From: JBGPYB01 sp041493035
GTDB lineage: Bacteria > Acidobacteriota > Vicinamibacteria > Fen-336
Direction: 5' to 3'
NCBI GenBank assembly: GCA_041493035.1
Contig: JBGPYB010000036.1
Coordinates: forward strand, 1-32,543
DNA: 32,543 nt
The translations under genes were made by a program, and so were the position numbers. Of the stretch, positions 1 to 7,940 are shown piece after piece (positions within the stretch are counted from its first letter, which is position 1; each line of letters starts with the position of its first letter). The notes beneath the pieces are model-generated. The model ran no database searches. It worked only from the letters and a program-made list of their open reading frames with translations, and was not told the DNA's origin.

Positions 1-3
1 ATG

Positions 4-78
4 GGGCCGTTAGCTCAGTGGTAGAGCGCCTGCCTTTTAAGCAGGGTGTCCTGGGTTCGATCCCCAGACGGCCCACCA
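4..78 (+). tRNA. tRNA-Lys (anticodon TTT)
   Basis: A complete cloverleaf can be folded. The acceptor stem GGGCCGT (4-10) pairs with ACGGCCC (68-74), and the discriminator is A75. The anticodon stem CCTGC/GCAGG encloses loop CTTTTAA, with anticodon TTT at 36-38. The T stem CTGGG/CCCAG encloses TTCGATC. The CCA end (76-78) is encoded in the DNA. It decodes AAA/AAG lysine codons. tRNA 3' ends are common integration sites, and a decayed tRNA-Lys-like copy lies at 3472-3535. Confidence 0.96.
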
Positions 79-198
79 ACTTACGGGAAGGAGTCAACAA
101 GGGGCAACACCGGGGCAACGCCACCTTCACATTCCCAAGAAGCCCTCTCTCAGTTCTGAGATTCGGATCGAATTGACCGCGGGAGGGCGCCGGCAGGA

Positions 199-393
199 TT
201 GCGGGGAAGGTGCTTTGAGGAACTGCTCGAGAGATTCAAGGTCGGCGGGTCGACGTTCCAAGGCAAGGTCTACGTGGTCCATGACGTGCCGTGGACAGGA
301 GGACCGGTCGAGGTCTACAGCTTTCCGCGGTCCGCCCCCGCGGGGAGGTGTTGCACACCGCCCGGGCTCCGTAGTACAAGGGGAAGTTGCTGA
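199..393 (+). CDS. Doubtful small ORF, possibly a gene remnant
   Basis: The stretch between the tRNA and the DUF3467 gene (79-404) holds only this 64-codon reading frame, with a TTG start. Its first 45 codons read like an ordinary soluble protein (EELLERFKVGG, then KVYVVHDVPWTGG). The tail is Cys/Pro/Arg-rich and looks like out-of-frame sequence. I see no convincing ribosome-binding site and recognise no family. It may be the 5' remnant of a gene disrupted when this accessory region was assembled, or simply not coding. I see no other structure in the interval. Confidence 0.2.
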   Translation: MRGRCFEELLERFKVGGSTFQGKVYVVHDVPWTGGPVEVYSFPRSAPAGRCCTPPGLRSTRGSC

Positions 394-404
394 AGGGAGA
401 AGGC

Positions 405-728
405 ATGGCCGAGAATGACCACTGCAAGGCCATCCGGATCGACTTCGATACCCCTGCTGATTTCCCCACCAAGTACGCAAGCAACTTGGTGGTGCAACAC
501 ACGGAGCACGACTTCACGATCACCTTTTTCGACATTCGTCCGCCCCTCCTCGTCGGGTCGCCGGACGACAAGGCCAGCCAGTTGGATGCGGTCCAAACCG
601 TCAAGGCTGTGCCCCTCGCACGGATCGTCGTGGCAGCGAGCCGCATGCACGAGTTCGTGCAGGTGCTGCAGGACAACCTGAAGACGTACTTGGCCAGAGA
701 CAAGCAGCCCGCGGGAGACCGAGAATGA
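405..728 (+). CDS. DUF3467-family protein
   Basis: A 107-aa soluble protein. The core matches what I know of the DUF3467 family: a YASNLVVQHTEHDFTITFFD block near residues 25-44, a run of beta-type residues ending LARIVVAASRMHEF, and a terminal helix VLQDNLKTYL. Members of the family are small proteins of unknown biochemical role. I chose ATG 405 because AGGGAGAAGG sits just upstream; a TTG 18 nt earlier is open but less likely. Its stop overlaps the start of the next gene (ATGA at 725-728), so the two are translationally coupled. With the following HicB-like and HicA-like genes it forms a three-gene unit just downstream of tRNA-Lys. The function is unknown; the family call rests on pattern recognition. 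Confidence 0.8.
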   Translation: MAENDHCKAIRIDFDTPADFPTKYASNLVVQHTEHDFTITFFDIRPPLLVGSPDDKASQLDAVQTVKAVPLARIVVAASRMHEFVQVLQDNLKTYLARDKQPAGDRE

Positions 729-1069
729 GCACCGCAGTCCTTGATCGGGCCTTGCGTGTCGACTCAGGCTCCTCCTCCATTTCCGGGGCTCCCCATCAGC
801 AGCAGGGGCGGGTACATCTCTTCGGGGAACCCGTTCCGGGCTGGAGGCTGGAGAACCCGCTTCCGATCTGCGTGGAGCGCGACACCGACGGCCGCTTCGT
901 TGTCTCGGACGACATCTTCGAGGTCCACGGCGTCGGCGCTTCGTGGGACTTGGCCGTAGAGGACTACAAGGTCGCCCTGGTGGAGTTCTTCGAGATCACC
1001 AGCGATGGTCGCGACGATCAGTCGCGCCAATTGCTGAAGCACCTGAAGGCGTATCTCCGGCGCGGTTGA
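725..1069 (+). CDS. HicB-like (degenerate RNase H-fold) antitoxin candidate
   Basis: 114 aa. After a low-complexity N-terminal extension of about 40 residues, the segment LPICVERDTDGRFVVSDD, then GVGASWDLAVEDYKVAL, follows the HicB-type pattern. In that pattern a strand with a short acidic turn and G-R/Y-x-V-S is followed by a 'G x T/S x E/D-A' helix that carries the partial RNase H fold. HicB proteins neutralise HicA mRNA interferases and often carry a C-terminal DNA-binding domain. None is evident here; the tail LLKHLKAYLRRG is only a basic helix. It overlaps the upstream DUF3467 gene by 4 nt and lies 4 nt before the HicA-like gene, which supports a shared role. Assignment to the HicB clan is inference from pattern; a stand-alone conserved hypothetical is the alternative. 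Confidence 0.6.
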   Translation: MSTAVLDRALRVDSGSSSISGAPHQQQGRVHLFGEPVPGWRLENPLPICVERDTDGRFVVSDDIFEVHGVGASWDLAVEDYKVALVEFFEITSDGRDDQSRQLLKHLKAYLRRG

Positions 1070-1073
1070 CCCC

Positions 1074-1361
1074 GTGCCCCGGAAGGCGCGGGACGTCAGG
1101 GCATCGCTTACCACCAAGTTCGGCTTCAGCGTCCTGGATCGCGGCACAAAGCATCAATGGTTGCAGTTGACGCTCGCCGGAGTGCGACCCGTCACGGTCA
1201 TGTTCTCGCACGGCGACGCCGATCTCGGGGACGTTCTGCTCAGCAAAATCTGTTTGCAGCTTCGCGTGAACCGTCCCTATTTCAACGGCATGATCGATTG
1301 TCAGCACAACTCCACGGACTACCGCAAGAAGCTCACTGACGAGGCAGCGGCGAACGCTTGA
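1074..1361 (+). CDS. HicA-like toxin candidate (dsRBD-fold mRNA interferase)
   Basis: 95 aa from a GTG start 4 nt after the HicB-like gene. The pattern FGFSVLDRGTKHQWLQL, then GVRPVTVMFSHG, then LLSKICLQL parallels HicA: a GF strand, a G-S/T-x-H catalytic loop, a strand, a conserved His after the beta hairpin, and a final helix with ILKQ-like spacing. In HicA the loop His is the catalytic residue; the equivalent here would be the His of TKHQW (residue about 27). It carries about 25 extra C-terminal residues, longer than E. coli HicA (58 aa). Order is antitoxin-first. Canonical hicAB loci have either order. Distant similarity; toxicity is not demonstrated. Confidence 0.6.
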   Translation: MPRKARDVRASLTTKFGFSVLDRGTKHQWLQLTLAGVRPVTVMFSHGDADLGDVLLSKICLQLRVNRPYFNGMIDCQHNSTDYRKKLTDEAAANA

Positions 1362-1749
1362 ACGTCTTCACAACAGGTATTCGCGCCACTCCGCTCCCTT
1401 GACCTTGCAGTCCCGAGCGCCTCTCGGTTCTCAAGCCCTCGGACGGGAACTACGTTCGCTCCGCTACCCTGTGGCCGTGAACTTCGGCCATTGATTGTAG
1501 CCAACGGACGGATCGTTGGAGCGGTGGAGGTGGATGAGTTCCAACTCCTTGTCGCTGACCTCACCGTCAGACGCGGTGTCCGACTCGCAAAGGATCTCGC
1601 GGCGAATGGTGAAATCTCGCCGCTATTCCGCGCCTCGTTTTCGGGTCGCTCGCCATGGGGAATGGTAGGCGAATAGAAAACGCAACCATAGAAGAGAAAT
1701 ACGAGCGCCCAGGTGACCACGGCCCCAGCGCCCTGTTGTCGCTCTCTCC
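1362..1749. other. Non-coding or degraded interval
   Basis: 388 bp without a convincing gene. Short frames exist on both strands (for example 1491-1676 plus and 1319-1720 minus), but their translations are Arg/Ser-rich or lack a start signal, and none resembles a known family. No clear hairpin with a T-run, tRNA or repeat is visible. It separates the HicBA-like unit from the DUF1508 gene and is probably decayed accessory DNA. Confidence 0.4.
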
Positions 1750-1956
1750 CTACGTCTGGTCGTCCACTTTGGCGGTTGGTCCGTTCTTCTTCCCGGAGCG
1801 GATGCCGTTCTCCATGGCCGACGTCGAGGAGTGCATCTCGGACTTGCGGATCGCTTCTTTATTGGCAGCGAGAAGGACGAAGCCTGGCAGGCCTGACTCA
1901 ATCCTTTCCCCCCTCGTGACGCGGATCACAGCGAACCCGTCATTCAGATGTTCCAC
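1750..1956 (-). CDS. DUF1508 (YegP-like) small protein
   Basis: 68 aa, GTG start at 1956, stop TAG at 1750. Residues 22-68 carry the signature of the DUF1508/YegP domain: a strand GFVLLAANKEAIRKSEMHSS, then the helix SAMENGIRSGKKNGP, then a terminal strand ending V-D-D-Q-T. The classic domain reads 'F-x-L-x-A-x-N-G-E-x-I-x-x-S-E-x-Y-x-S', then 'NGI-x-S-V-x-x-N-A', then 'D-x-T', so this is a single complete copy. The usual Gly after Asn is replaced by Lys and the Tyr by His. The family has a small alpha/beta fold and no settled function. It stands alone, antisense to its neighbours, inside the accessory stretch. Confidence 0.75.
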   Translation of the reverse strand: MEHLNDGFAVIRVTRGERIESGLPGFVLLAANKEAIRKSEMHSSTSAMENGIRSGKKNGPTAKVDDQT

Positions 1957-2050
1957 TTGTTAGGTCGAGCCCACGGAACAGACAGCGGGCTCCCGTCAAA
2001 CCAATATTCGACAGCCCGCTCGTACCCTCGAGTTCGCTGCGGAGGTGTCC

Positions 2051-2443
2051 ATGGCCGAAGGAACAACAGAATGGAGTAGGACCGAAATGATGCGTCTCGC
2101 TCGCCAGCGAGAGACAGATCGCAGAGAGAGACTCTACAGCGTGGCGCTTGTCGATGCGTCGGCCGTTCGCCTTGGCGGGATGCCGAATGCGTTGATCAAG
2201 GCGTTTGCCGAAGCCGCCGAGGGTGCCTGGGAGGACGTCGCTGTTCAACTGATGGAGGTCGGAAGCGTCATCGGTCGGCGCCCCTCCATTTCCCTGCGGT
2301 GCAAGATGTCTACCTTGGACCCGCAGGCGGTGGTCGCCATGATCGGCCAGGGCGGGAAGTTCGGCACCGTGGAGGCCACGACGCCCACCGCGTTGCGGGC
2401 AGCTCTGGCCCGACATCTCGCCGAGCGCTTCGGGCGGCAATGA
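2051..2443 (+). CDS. Hypothetical protein, 130 aa
   Basis: No family is recognised. The start is ATG 2051 because GGAGG lies 5 nt upstream (about 2040); a GTG six bases earlier is also in frame. The N-terminal 30 residues are highly charged (EMMRLARQRETDRRERL). The rest alternates hydrophobic helix-forming stretches (NALIKAFAEAAEGAWEDVA, VVAMIGQGGKFGTVEA) and ends in an Ala/Arg helix. There is no signal peptide or membrane segment. Its stop overlaps the next start (ATGA at 2440-2443), so it is co-translated with the unknown 102-aa protein. Confidence 0.7.
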   Translation: MAEGTTEWSRTEMMRLARQRETDRRERLYSVALVDASAVRLGGMPNALIKAFAEAAEGAWEDVAVQLMEVGSVIGRRPSISLRCKMSTLDPQAVVAMIGQGGKFGTVEATTPTALRAALARHLAERFGRQ

Positions 2444-2748
2444 CCCGCGTGTCTGATCTCGTCGCACAGGTCTATATGGAGACCCTCGGGGACCTGTGGA
2501 ACGAAGCGCAAGGGTATGTGGAGCAGATGGCGCAGGGCGCGAAAATTCGGGATCCCGCGGCCCTCGACATCTACCTTCGGTACCTGATTCTTCGCCGGGG
2601 CACTGTCGAGCAACAGTTCCGTGGCATCGCCGTCCTGCCGTGGACGCCGCCAGTCGGGGCGCGCTTCCTTCACCCCGAGGACCTTCGAATGCTCCAGCAG
2701 GACATCGATGATCTCCGCGTGGCGCTCAGGCTTCAGCGCTCCAACTGA
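2440..2748 (+). CDS. Unknown 102-aa protein, copy 1 of a duplicated family
   Basis: Soluble 102-aa protein with no recognised family. It is clearly paralogous to the gene at 7941-8249: the two have exactly the same length, and about 60 of 92 aligned residues are identical by my count. The most conserved parts are LG-x-LW-x-EAQ-x-YVEQ, GAKI-x-D-x-AALDIY, ILRR, VLPW-x-PP and FLHPEDL, then LQQDID. Most of the fold is probably helical, with a Pro-rich turn in the middle. The start overlaps the upstream stop (ATGA). Its 3' end overlaps the convergent membrane-protein gene by 16 nt. The strong conservation between copies suggests selection for function, but I cannot assign one. Confidence 0.8.
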   Translation: MTRVSDLVAQVYMETLGDLWNEAQGYVEQMAQGAKIRDPAALDIYLRYLILRRGTVEQQFRGIAVLPWTPPVGARFLHPEDLRMLQQDIDDLRVALRLQRSN

Positions 2749-3347
2749 CGCGAAAGGGCCGCGGCCCCAAGACCTGTCCAGGCGCCGATGCCCACGAAGG
2801 TGCCCCAGATTGCGCCGTGAAGGACGCTGAAGTACCAGGGTTCCATGGCGCTCCACCACCAGAGAGACCCAAGGATTCCGGCAACGCTTGCGAAGGCCAT
2901 GTGCAGAATGAGACTGCGCGCTCTGACTAAGTAGAATGTGACGGCCGCGTAATAGAAGAGTGCCACAAACCCGAAGTACTGAAGTGGGCCGAGCATGGAC
3001 GCGCCCCACCCGTCGTGAAGCGGCCACGTGAGGCTCTTCAACCACGGCTCGTCGAATGCCGAGCGGTTCAGGGGAATCCACGAGACGAATCCGGCGACCC
3101 AGGCGAGCGGCAATGCCGCAATGAGGCGAGCGCGTAGACTTCGCGTCGACAAGGCAATCCCCAGGCTAAACGCGATCCCGGCCAGGAAGCCGCCATGTAG
3201 AGCGCCGGCCGGAACGACATGCCAGGCGAAGTGCGGATCATCCTTGACGGCCGCGGGTATGCGGGCAAAGCAAAGCCAGGCGTTGGTAGCCCCACCCAGA
3301 GCCCCGCAAAGGCCCACCCTGACTTCGGCGCGGGTGCCCATACCCAT
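2733..3347 (-). CDS. Polytopic membrane protein, unknown function
   Basis: About 204 aa with five or six hydrophobic helices (for example GALHGGFLAGIAFSLGIAL, LIAALPLAWVAGFVSWI, YFGFVALFYYAAVTFYLV, FASVAGILGSLWWW, LHGAIWGTFVGIGAWTGLGA). The start ATG 3347 is preceded by GGAGG (spacing 4); a second ATG two codons later and an upstream TTG at 3365 are alternatives. Paired glycines and aromatics suggest a compact helical bundle. It converges on the 102-aa gene, overlapping it by 16 nt. Not recognised as a transporter or enzyme. Confidence 0.75.
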   Translation of the reverse strand: MGMGTRAEVRVGLCGALGGATNAWLCFARIPAAVKDDPHFAWHVVPAGALHGGFLAGIAFSLGIALSTRSLRARLIAALPLAWVAGFVSWIPLNRSAFDEPWLKSLTWPLHDGWGASMLGPLQYFGFVALFYYAAVTFYLVRARSLILHMAFASVAGILGSLWWWSAMEPWYFSVLHGAIWGTFVGIGAWTGLGAAALSRQLER

Positions 3348-3471
3348 GCGTCCTCCAAGTTCCAAGAGGCTACGGAAGATGGATTACAGGGGCGTGGGTC
3401 GCTGTGACGGTTTGCGGAGTGTCACAAGAGACCGACCACAGAATCGCATGAATGCGCCAATCGCTGGCATA

Positions 3472-3535
3472 TGGCCATTCATAGCGCCTGCCTCTTGAGC
3501 AGTGGTGTCCTGGGGTTCGAGCCCCAGATGGCCCA
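3472..3535 (+). pseudogene. Decayed tRNA-Lys-like sequence
   Basis: This matches the tRNA-Lys at 4-78 over the anticodon and T arms but lacks a D arm. GGCCAT (3473-3478) can pair with ATGGCC (3528-3533). The anticodon stem is CTGC/GCAG around CTCTTGA (anticodon CTT), and the T arm GGGGTTCGAGCCCC has one extra base. About 15 bases that should form the D arm are missing, and an extra base follows the anticodon stem. It cannot fold as a normal tRNA. It lies 5 nt beyond the stop codon of the large minus-strand gene. Either it is a relic tRNA-Lys(CTT), or it is the distal attachment-site copy left by an element that entered at the tRNA-Lys. Confidence 0.6.
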
Positions 3536-3540
3536 ATGAC

Positions 3541-6500
3541 TTAGGAGATACGCGCCGGTGCGTCCTTCGCGTTCTCGGGTGGGGTCGGGGGCGCCGCCGG
3601 CGGTCCTTTGTGGCGGCGCCACGGGAGGGGCTGCCAGAGGCACCCGGCACCGAACGCGCGCCAGGCCCACGAGGTCCATCGCAGGAGGCTGGTCGCGAGC
3701 CAGAGAGCCCAGGCCAGCATGAGGCCCCGGTAGAACCAAAGCGGCACGCTCAGGACGCCGGCCGCCGGCGTCGTGCCGGCGCCGATCCGGTCCGAGTACC
3801 AGCGCAGCAGCGTGTTGCTGCTCTGAGCGCCCGCGACCTGCATGTCGGGATGGAAGAGAAGACCGGTCTGCACGACGTCGTAGAGGACGAGAATCGCGGC
3901 GAACGCCCAGACCACGAGAAGCACCTGCTGCGCGTCGTGGGTCAGAGCGGACGGCGTCGGACGCCGAGAGCGCCAGGAGAGCGCCAGGAGAAAGCCGGCG
4001 ACCACGAGCGCCCCCGCGGCCGATGTCTGGGAGAGCCCCAGCGTCAGCAGCAGCCACGCGCCGATGCCCAGGGGCGTGTCGGAAAGGAGGCCGAGCGCGA
4101 GGGCGACGATCAGGGCGAGCAGGAGGTAGCTCCAGAAAAGGACGGCGGGCCCCCAGGCGGGGCCACGGGTGAGGAGCAGCCATCGGTTCTCGGGGAGATG
4201 CAGCACGCCCTCCACGTTCGCGGCCGGGAGCGGGAGCCCGACCGTGGGAACGCGTAGGAACAGGCTCGCTCCCCGGGCCTCGCGCCAACGCACGACAACG
4301 GGCTGCGTTCCGGCGCGCAGCGTGAGGCGGAGCTTTCCCTGCTCGGCCCGTGCGGGCCGCGCGGTGCCGGCGACCGTGACCTCCTGGACCTCGGCGTCCT
4401 GCGGAAGATCGAGGACCAGGGGCTCCTCCCGGCTCGCGCGGGCCGTGAGGGAGAGAACGGTCGTGCTGAGGCGCTCCCCCGGCGTCGTCTCCACCCGAAG
4501 CGTGTCGATGGTGACGGTCTGGCCCGCGACGGCCTGCGGGTGGCGGAACCGGAGGCTCAGTTTCTCCCCCGGCCAGGGTCGGAATTCCGGCGCGAGAACG
4601 CCCCCCGCCTGATGGCTCACCGGAACGAGGCCGTCGGTTTCGCACTCCCACACGAGGCTGCACTCCACACGCCAGACCTCGGACCAGGGGAGGCCCGAGC
4701 CCGCGTCGAGGACGAGCGCGTCGGTCACCGGCAGCGTCGACGACCAGCCTGCGTCGATGTCGTCCCGTCCGAGGGAGAGAAGTGCTATACCGTCCTTCGT
4801 CTCGAGGTCCGCCTCCGTCGGTGCCTCACCCGCGATCAGGGGAACCCGCAAGGACACCGGTGCGCCGACCGGGCTCACCCGATGCACTTCGGTGTGAACG
4901 CGCCACGTGAGGCCCAGGGTCAGCGTGCGGCGCACCTCGAGCCACGGCGCGTACTGGCCGGACTCTTCTCGAGCGCGCTCTCCCACGCGTAGACGGCGGC
5001 TCAACTGGATCGAGGTGTCGGGAGGGCCGTCGGCCCGAAGCCCGGCGATGTCCCAGCCCGGAGCGTCGGCGCTGGCCTGGCGGGGTCGGTCTCGGAGTTG
5101 CAGGGTGAGGGTGTCGGTGCGAGGCACGGGCCCGGCTGCTTCGATCCGATGCACGCCCGGGGAGAGCCGGACGTACAGGAAGCCGTCCTCGAGCCGCACG
5201 AGGGCGCTCGTCTCCCTGCCGTCGACGCGGACCGCCGCTGGCGCCCAGATCGACGGTGGTCCGGGGATCGCCCACGCCCCGGAATCGCCGGCGTGGACCT
5301 CGGCCTCGAAGGAGAGCGCGCCGTCGCCGAGGCGCAGCCGCAGCGTCGACGTGGAGATGCACTCGGGCTGACAGGCCTCCGGACGGGTGATGCGCTTCTT
5401 GAGGTCGTCGAGCAGCGCGCGGCTCGGCATCGTCTCCTGGGCCGACACGGAGCTCGCCGACAAGACTGCGCCGATCGCGATCAGTGCCGCCGCCGCGCTT
5501 GCTCGGCCCGACGGCCGCAGCCTCGGCGTGCCGATCCAGAGGAGCACCGCAAACAGGAGTACCAGAGCCACCCGCACGAGGGTGAGGAGTCGGCTCATCC
5601 CCGGGGACACCAGCACGAGCCGGACACTCTGGTCGCTCTTCACCGGACCCGACCACGAGAGCGAGTAGCTACGCCACGACCATTGAGGGAGCGCTGGGCC
5701 TGTCTGCAGCACGGCCCGCGGATCTTGTTCGAGGGCGGCGTTCGAGGACGGAAGGTAAGCCTTCTTCGAGAGACCGCGGGCGGCCTTGGGGGATCCGGGA
5801 ACGCCGCCCACGGCGCCACCGACCACGCCACCATCGGTACGGCCGGGCGCGTTCTGCTCCGGCTCCGCGGCCTTAGGACGGGCGACGTACCCGAGTGCCT
5901 GGAGCTTGTCCTCCTCCTGCTGAGCCATCGGAGGAGGCGTCGTGGCCGGAGCGTTCTGGGGAGACGGGGCCCTGAGGACGGAGGCGGGCCGAGCAACGAC
6001 CGTCACGCCCGGCGCGGCTGCGACCTGCGGATAGAGCGCGGTCGTGATCTGTTCGCGGAGGAACGGCACGAGGATCAGCAGAAGGGCGACGAGGCTCAGG
6101 CCGCGCCAGAGACCCGCGATGCGCTGGAGCCAGCCCGGCGGAGCCACGGCCGCCAGGGCGACGGCGCCCAGCAGGCTGATCCACACGAGGAACGGAGCCC
6201 CCGGCTCGTCGTACGACGCGACCATCGCCAGGAGTGCAACGACCCCCCAGCCGTGGCCGAAGAGCCGGAGCGTGCCTCCGGCGACGATCAGCACGAAGAA
6301 GAGGCCGAGGAGCGACCACCGCGCTGTCCAGGCGCCCGGCGCCCGGTCCACGTGGGTCGCGGTGAGGAGCCACCAGCCCGGCGGGACGTGGACGATCGCG
6401 TCGAGGCTCTCGACGTCCGTCGACCACCCCACGGCCGGGAGCGCGCCCGTCCGCGGCAGCCTCGAGTCGGCCTCGAGGTTGAGCGCGCCCCGCCGCAGCT

Positions 6501-7719
6501 CCACGCCCGACAGGGCTGTGGCCGGGTTCGCGGTCACGAGCTGATCGGCGCGGTCGACCGCCGCGCGCCCCAGCTCGCCGGGTCGCTGTAGATCGAGGCG
6601 CCACGTCCGTGACAGGGCGCCGGAGAACGCGTCGCGGACCGTGAAGCCTCGCCCCGACAGGTCCAGCCAGAGCTGCCGGCGGAGCTGGATGCGGTCGGGG
6701 GGTGCCTCCGCTTCGCCCCGCCGGACCTCCTTCAACGCCAGGCGCGCTCCCCCTTCCACGGCGAACGCCGGCAGCGGCCGCCACTCGGCGGGGAGATCGG
6801 TGCGAGACGGATCGACCGGCGGGAGGCCGGACAGCTCGACCTGGCGCAGCGACTCGTCGGCGGCGAAGGCCCACGTTTCCCGCCCGGGCCATGGTTGAGC
6901 GCCGCGAGCAGGGCCGAGCGCCGCAGGCTGCCCCTGAACGCGGGCAAGGACGGTCACCGAGAACGCGCCGGCCCGGACCTGAACCCGGAGCCGGCCGCCG
7001 GCGTCAAGCCGCGCCGGCAGGTCCCCGGCCACGGCGACCGGCACGGTGTCCGGAAGAAGCGCGCCGGAAAGCTCCACCTCCCGCGCCTTGCCGGAGACCT
7101 CGAGGGTCAGGCGCGTCTCCACCCAGAGGGGGATGCCGTCGGCGATCCGGCGGAACGCCTGGAGACGGAGGCTCTCGACCGCGCCGCCGGCCGCTTCGTC
7201 GGCATGAAGCCAGATGAGGCCGGCCTCATCGCGCCGCGGGAACGCGATCGCGCGCCCGTTCACCGCGAGATCCACCAACGCGAGCCGGGGCGGAACGGGG
7301 AGCGAGTCCGGAAGATGCGTCCAGGAGAAGCGTCCTTCCAGGCGGTGGTCTCCAGCGGTGACGCGGACCGAGGGGCCCCCCTCGCGCTCGACCACGACCG
7401 ACGGGCGGCCGTCGAGGCGGACGTCCTGAGGCCAGCTCTGCGGGCCCCCAGGGAGTCGGACGTCCAGCGCTCGATCGGCAGACGCGGAGAAGGAGAACGT
7501 GCCGCCCGAGATGGCGAGCCGGAGGTCGAGCCGCCCCGGCCAGAGGCAGACGGCGCTCCCCTTCAGCGTGGGGCAGACTCGGTCCGGAACCTCGTCCCGC
7601 ACCCAGGGGACCCACGGACGAAGCCCCGGAGGCAAGTCCCGCTCGGGAAACGGCTGGGCCTGCGACGAGCCGGGGAAGGCGAGCAGGCTGAGAGATGCGG
7701 CGAGCCACGCGCGTTTCAT
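3541..7719 (-). CDS. Very large exported/membrane protein with internal duplication
   Basis: 1392 aa. The signal peptide is MKRAWLAASLSLLAFPGSSQA, and SD GGGAGGG lies ahead of ATG 7719. There are two similar halves. Each has several hundred residues of beta-rich periplasmic sequence with 'V-x-VDGR/LDGRP'-type strands, then a W-L-L-T motif (GWWLLTATHV near residue 455; RWLLLTRGPAWG near 1185), then a hydrophobic bundle. The first bundle spans about residues 465-560, the last about 1190-1350, with another helix pair near 715-755. An Ala/Pro/Gly-rich linker lies around 590-650. No catalytic motif is recognised. The architecture suggests a cell-envelope protein that displays beta-sandwich domains. 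It stands alone on its strand. Tandem duplication is inference from the repeated order and motifs. Confidence 0.85.
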   Translation of the reverse strand: MKRAWLAASLSLLAFPGSSQAQPFPERDLPPGLRPWVPWVRDEVPDRVCPTLKGSAVCLWPGRLDLRLAISGGTFSFSASADRALDVRLPGGPQSWPQDVRLDGRPSVVVEREGGPSVRVTAGDHRLEGRFSWTHLPDSLPVPPRLALVDLAVNGRAIAFPRRDEAGLIWLHADEAAGGAVESLRLQAFRRIADGIPLWVETRLTLEVSGKAREVELSGALLPDTVPVAVAGDLPARLDAGGRLRVQVRAGAFSVTVLARVQGQPAALGPARGAQPWPGRETWAFAADESLRQVELSGLPPVDPSRTDLPAEWRPLPAFAVEGGARLALKEVRRGEAEAPPDRIQLRRQLWLDLSGRGFTVRDAFSGALSRTWRLDLQRPGELGRAAVDRADQLVTANPATALSGVELRRGALNLEADSRLPRTGALPAVGWSTDVESLDAIVHVPPGWWLLTATHVDRAPGAWTARWSLLGLFFVLIVAGGTLRLFGHGWGVVALLAMVASYDEPGAPFLVWISLLGAVALAAVAPPGWLQRIAGLWRGLSLVALLLILVPFLREQITTALYPQVAAAPGVTVVARPASVLRAPSPQNAPATTPPPMAQQEEDKLQALGYVARPKAAEPEQNAPGRTDGGVVGGAVGGVPGSPKAARGLSKKAYLPSSNAALEQDPRAVLQTGPALPQWSWRSYSLSWSGPVKSDQSVRLVLVSPGMSRLLTLVRVALVLLFAVLLWIGTPRLRPSGRASAAAALIAIGAVLSASSVSAQETMPSRALLDDLKKRITRPEACQPECISTSTLRLRLGDGALSFEAEVHAGDSGAWAIPGPPSIWAPAAVRVDGRETSALVRLEDGFLYVRLSPGVHRIEAAGPVPRTDTLTLQLRDRPRQASADAPGWDIAGLRADGPPDTSIQLSRRLRVGERAREESGQYAPWLEVRRTLTLGLTWRVHTEVHRVSPVGAPVSLRVPLIAGEAPTEADLETKDGIALLSLGRDDIDAGWSSTLPVTDALVLDAGSGLPWSEVWRVECSLVWECETDGLVPVSHQAGGVLAPEFRPWPGEKLSLRFRHPQAVAGQTVTIDTLRVETTPGERLSTTVLSLTARASREEPLVLDLPQDAEVQEVTVAGTARPARAEQGKLRLTLRAGTQPVVVRWREARGASLFLRVPTVGLPLPAANVEGVLHLPENRWLLLTRGPAWGPAVLFWSYLLLALIVALALGLLSDTPLGIGAWLLLTLGLSQTSAAGALVVAGFLLALSWRSRRPTPSALTHDAQQVLLVVWAFAAILVLYDVVQTGLLFHPDMQVAGAQSSNTLLRWYSDRIGAGTTPAAGVLSVPLWFYRGLMLAWALWLATSLLRWTSWAWRAFGAGCLWQPLPWRRHKGPPAAPPTPPENAKDAPARIS

Positions 7720-7940
7720 GAACCCTCCCGAAGAGCGGCCTCGGGGAGACTACCACGCGACCTCGGATCTTGTTCCCCGCGCGCGTGAGATCTGCAAGAC
7801 GCCGTCCCGACGCATCTCGCGCACCGCGTGATGGCCGGAGAGCCCCCGACCAGAACTCTTGATCTATCCGTCCCGCGGGGCCATAGTTGCGGCATGAACG
7901 TCACGTCGCGTATCAGTGGCGATTCCGCGCTCGGCACAAT

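Noticed and set aside
236..703. Minus-strand open frame opposite the DUF3467 gene
   Set aside because: It is a shadow of the real gene: composition is rich in Ser, Arg and Cys and no start signal or family is visible.
4826..6892. Long open frames in other phases within the 1392-aa gene (for example 5098-6591 plus and 5873-6892 minus)
   Set aside because: GC-rich third-position effects keep them open; translations are Arg/Gly/Pro-rich and have no domain.
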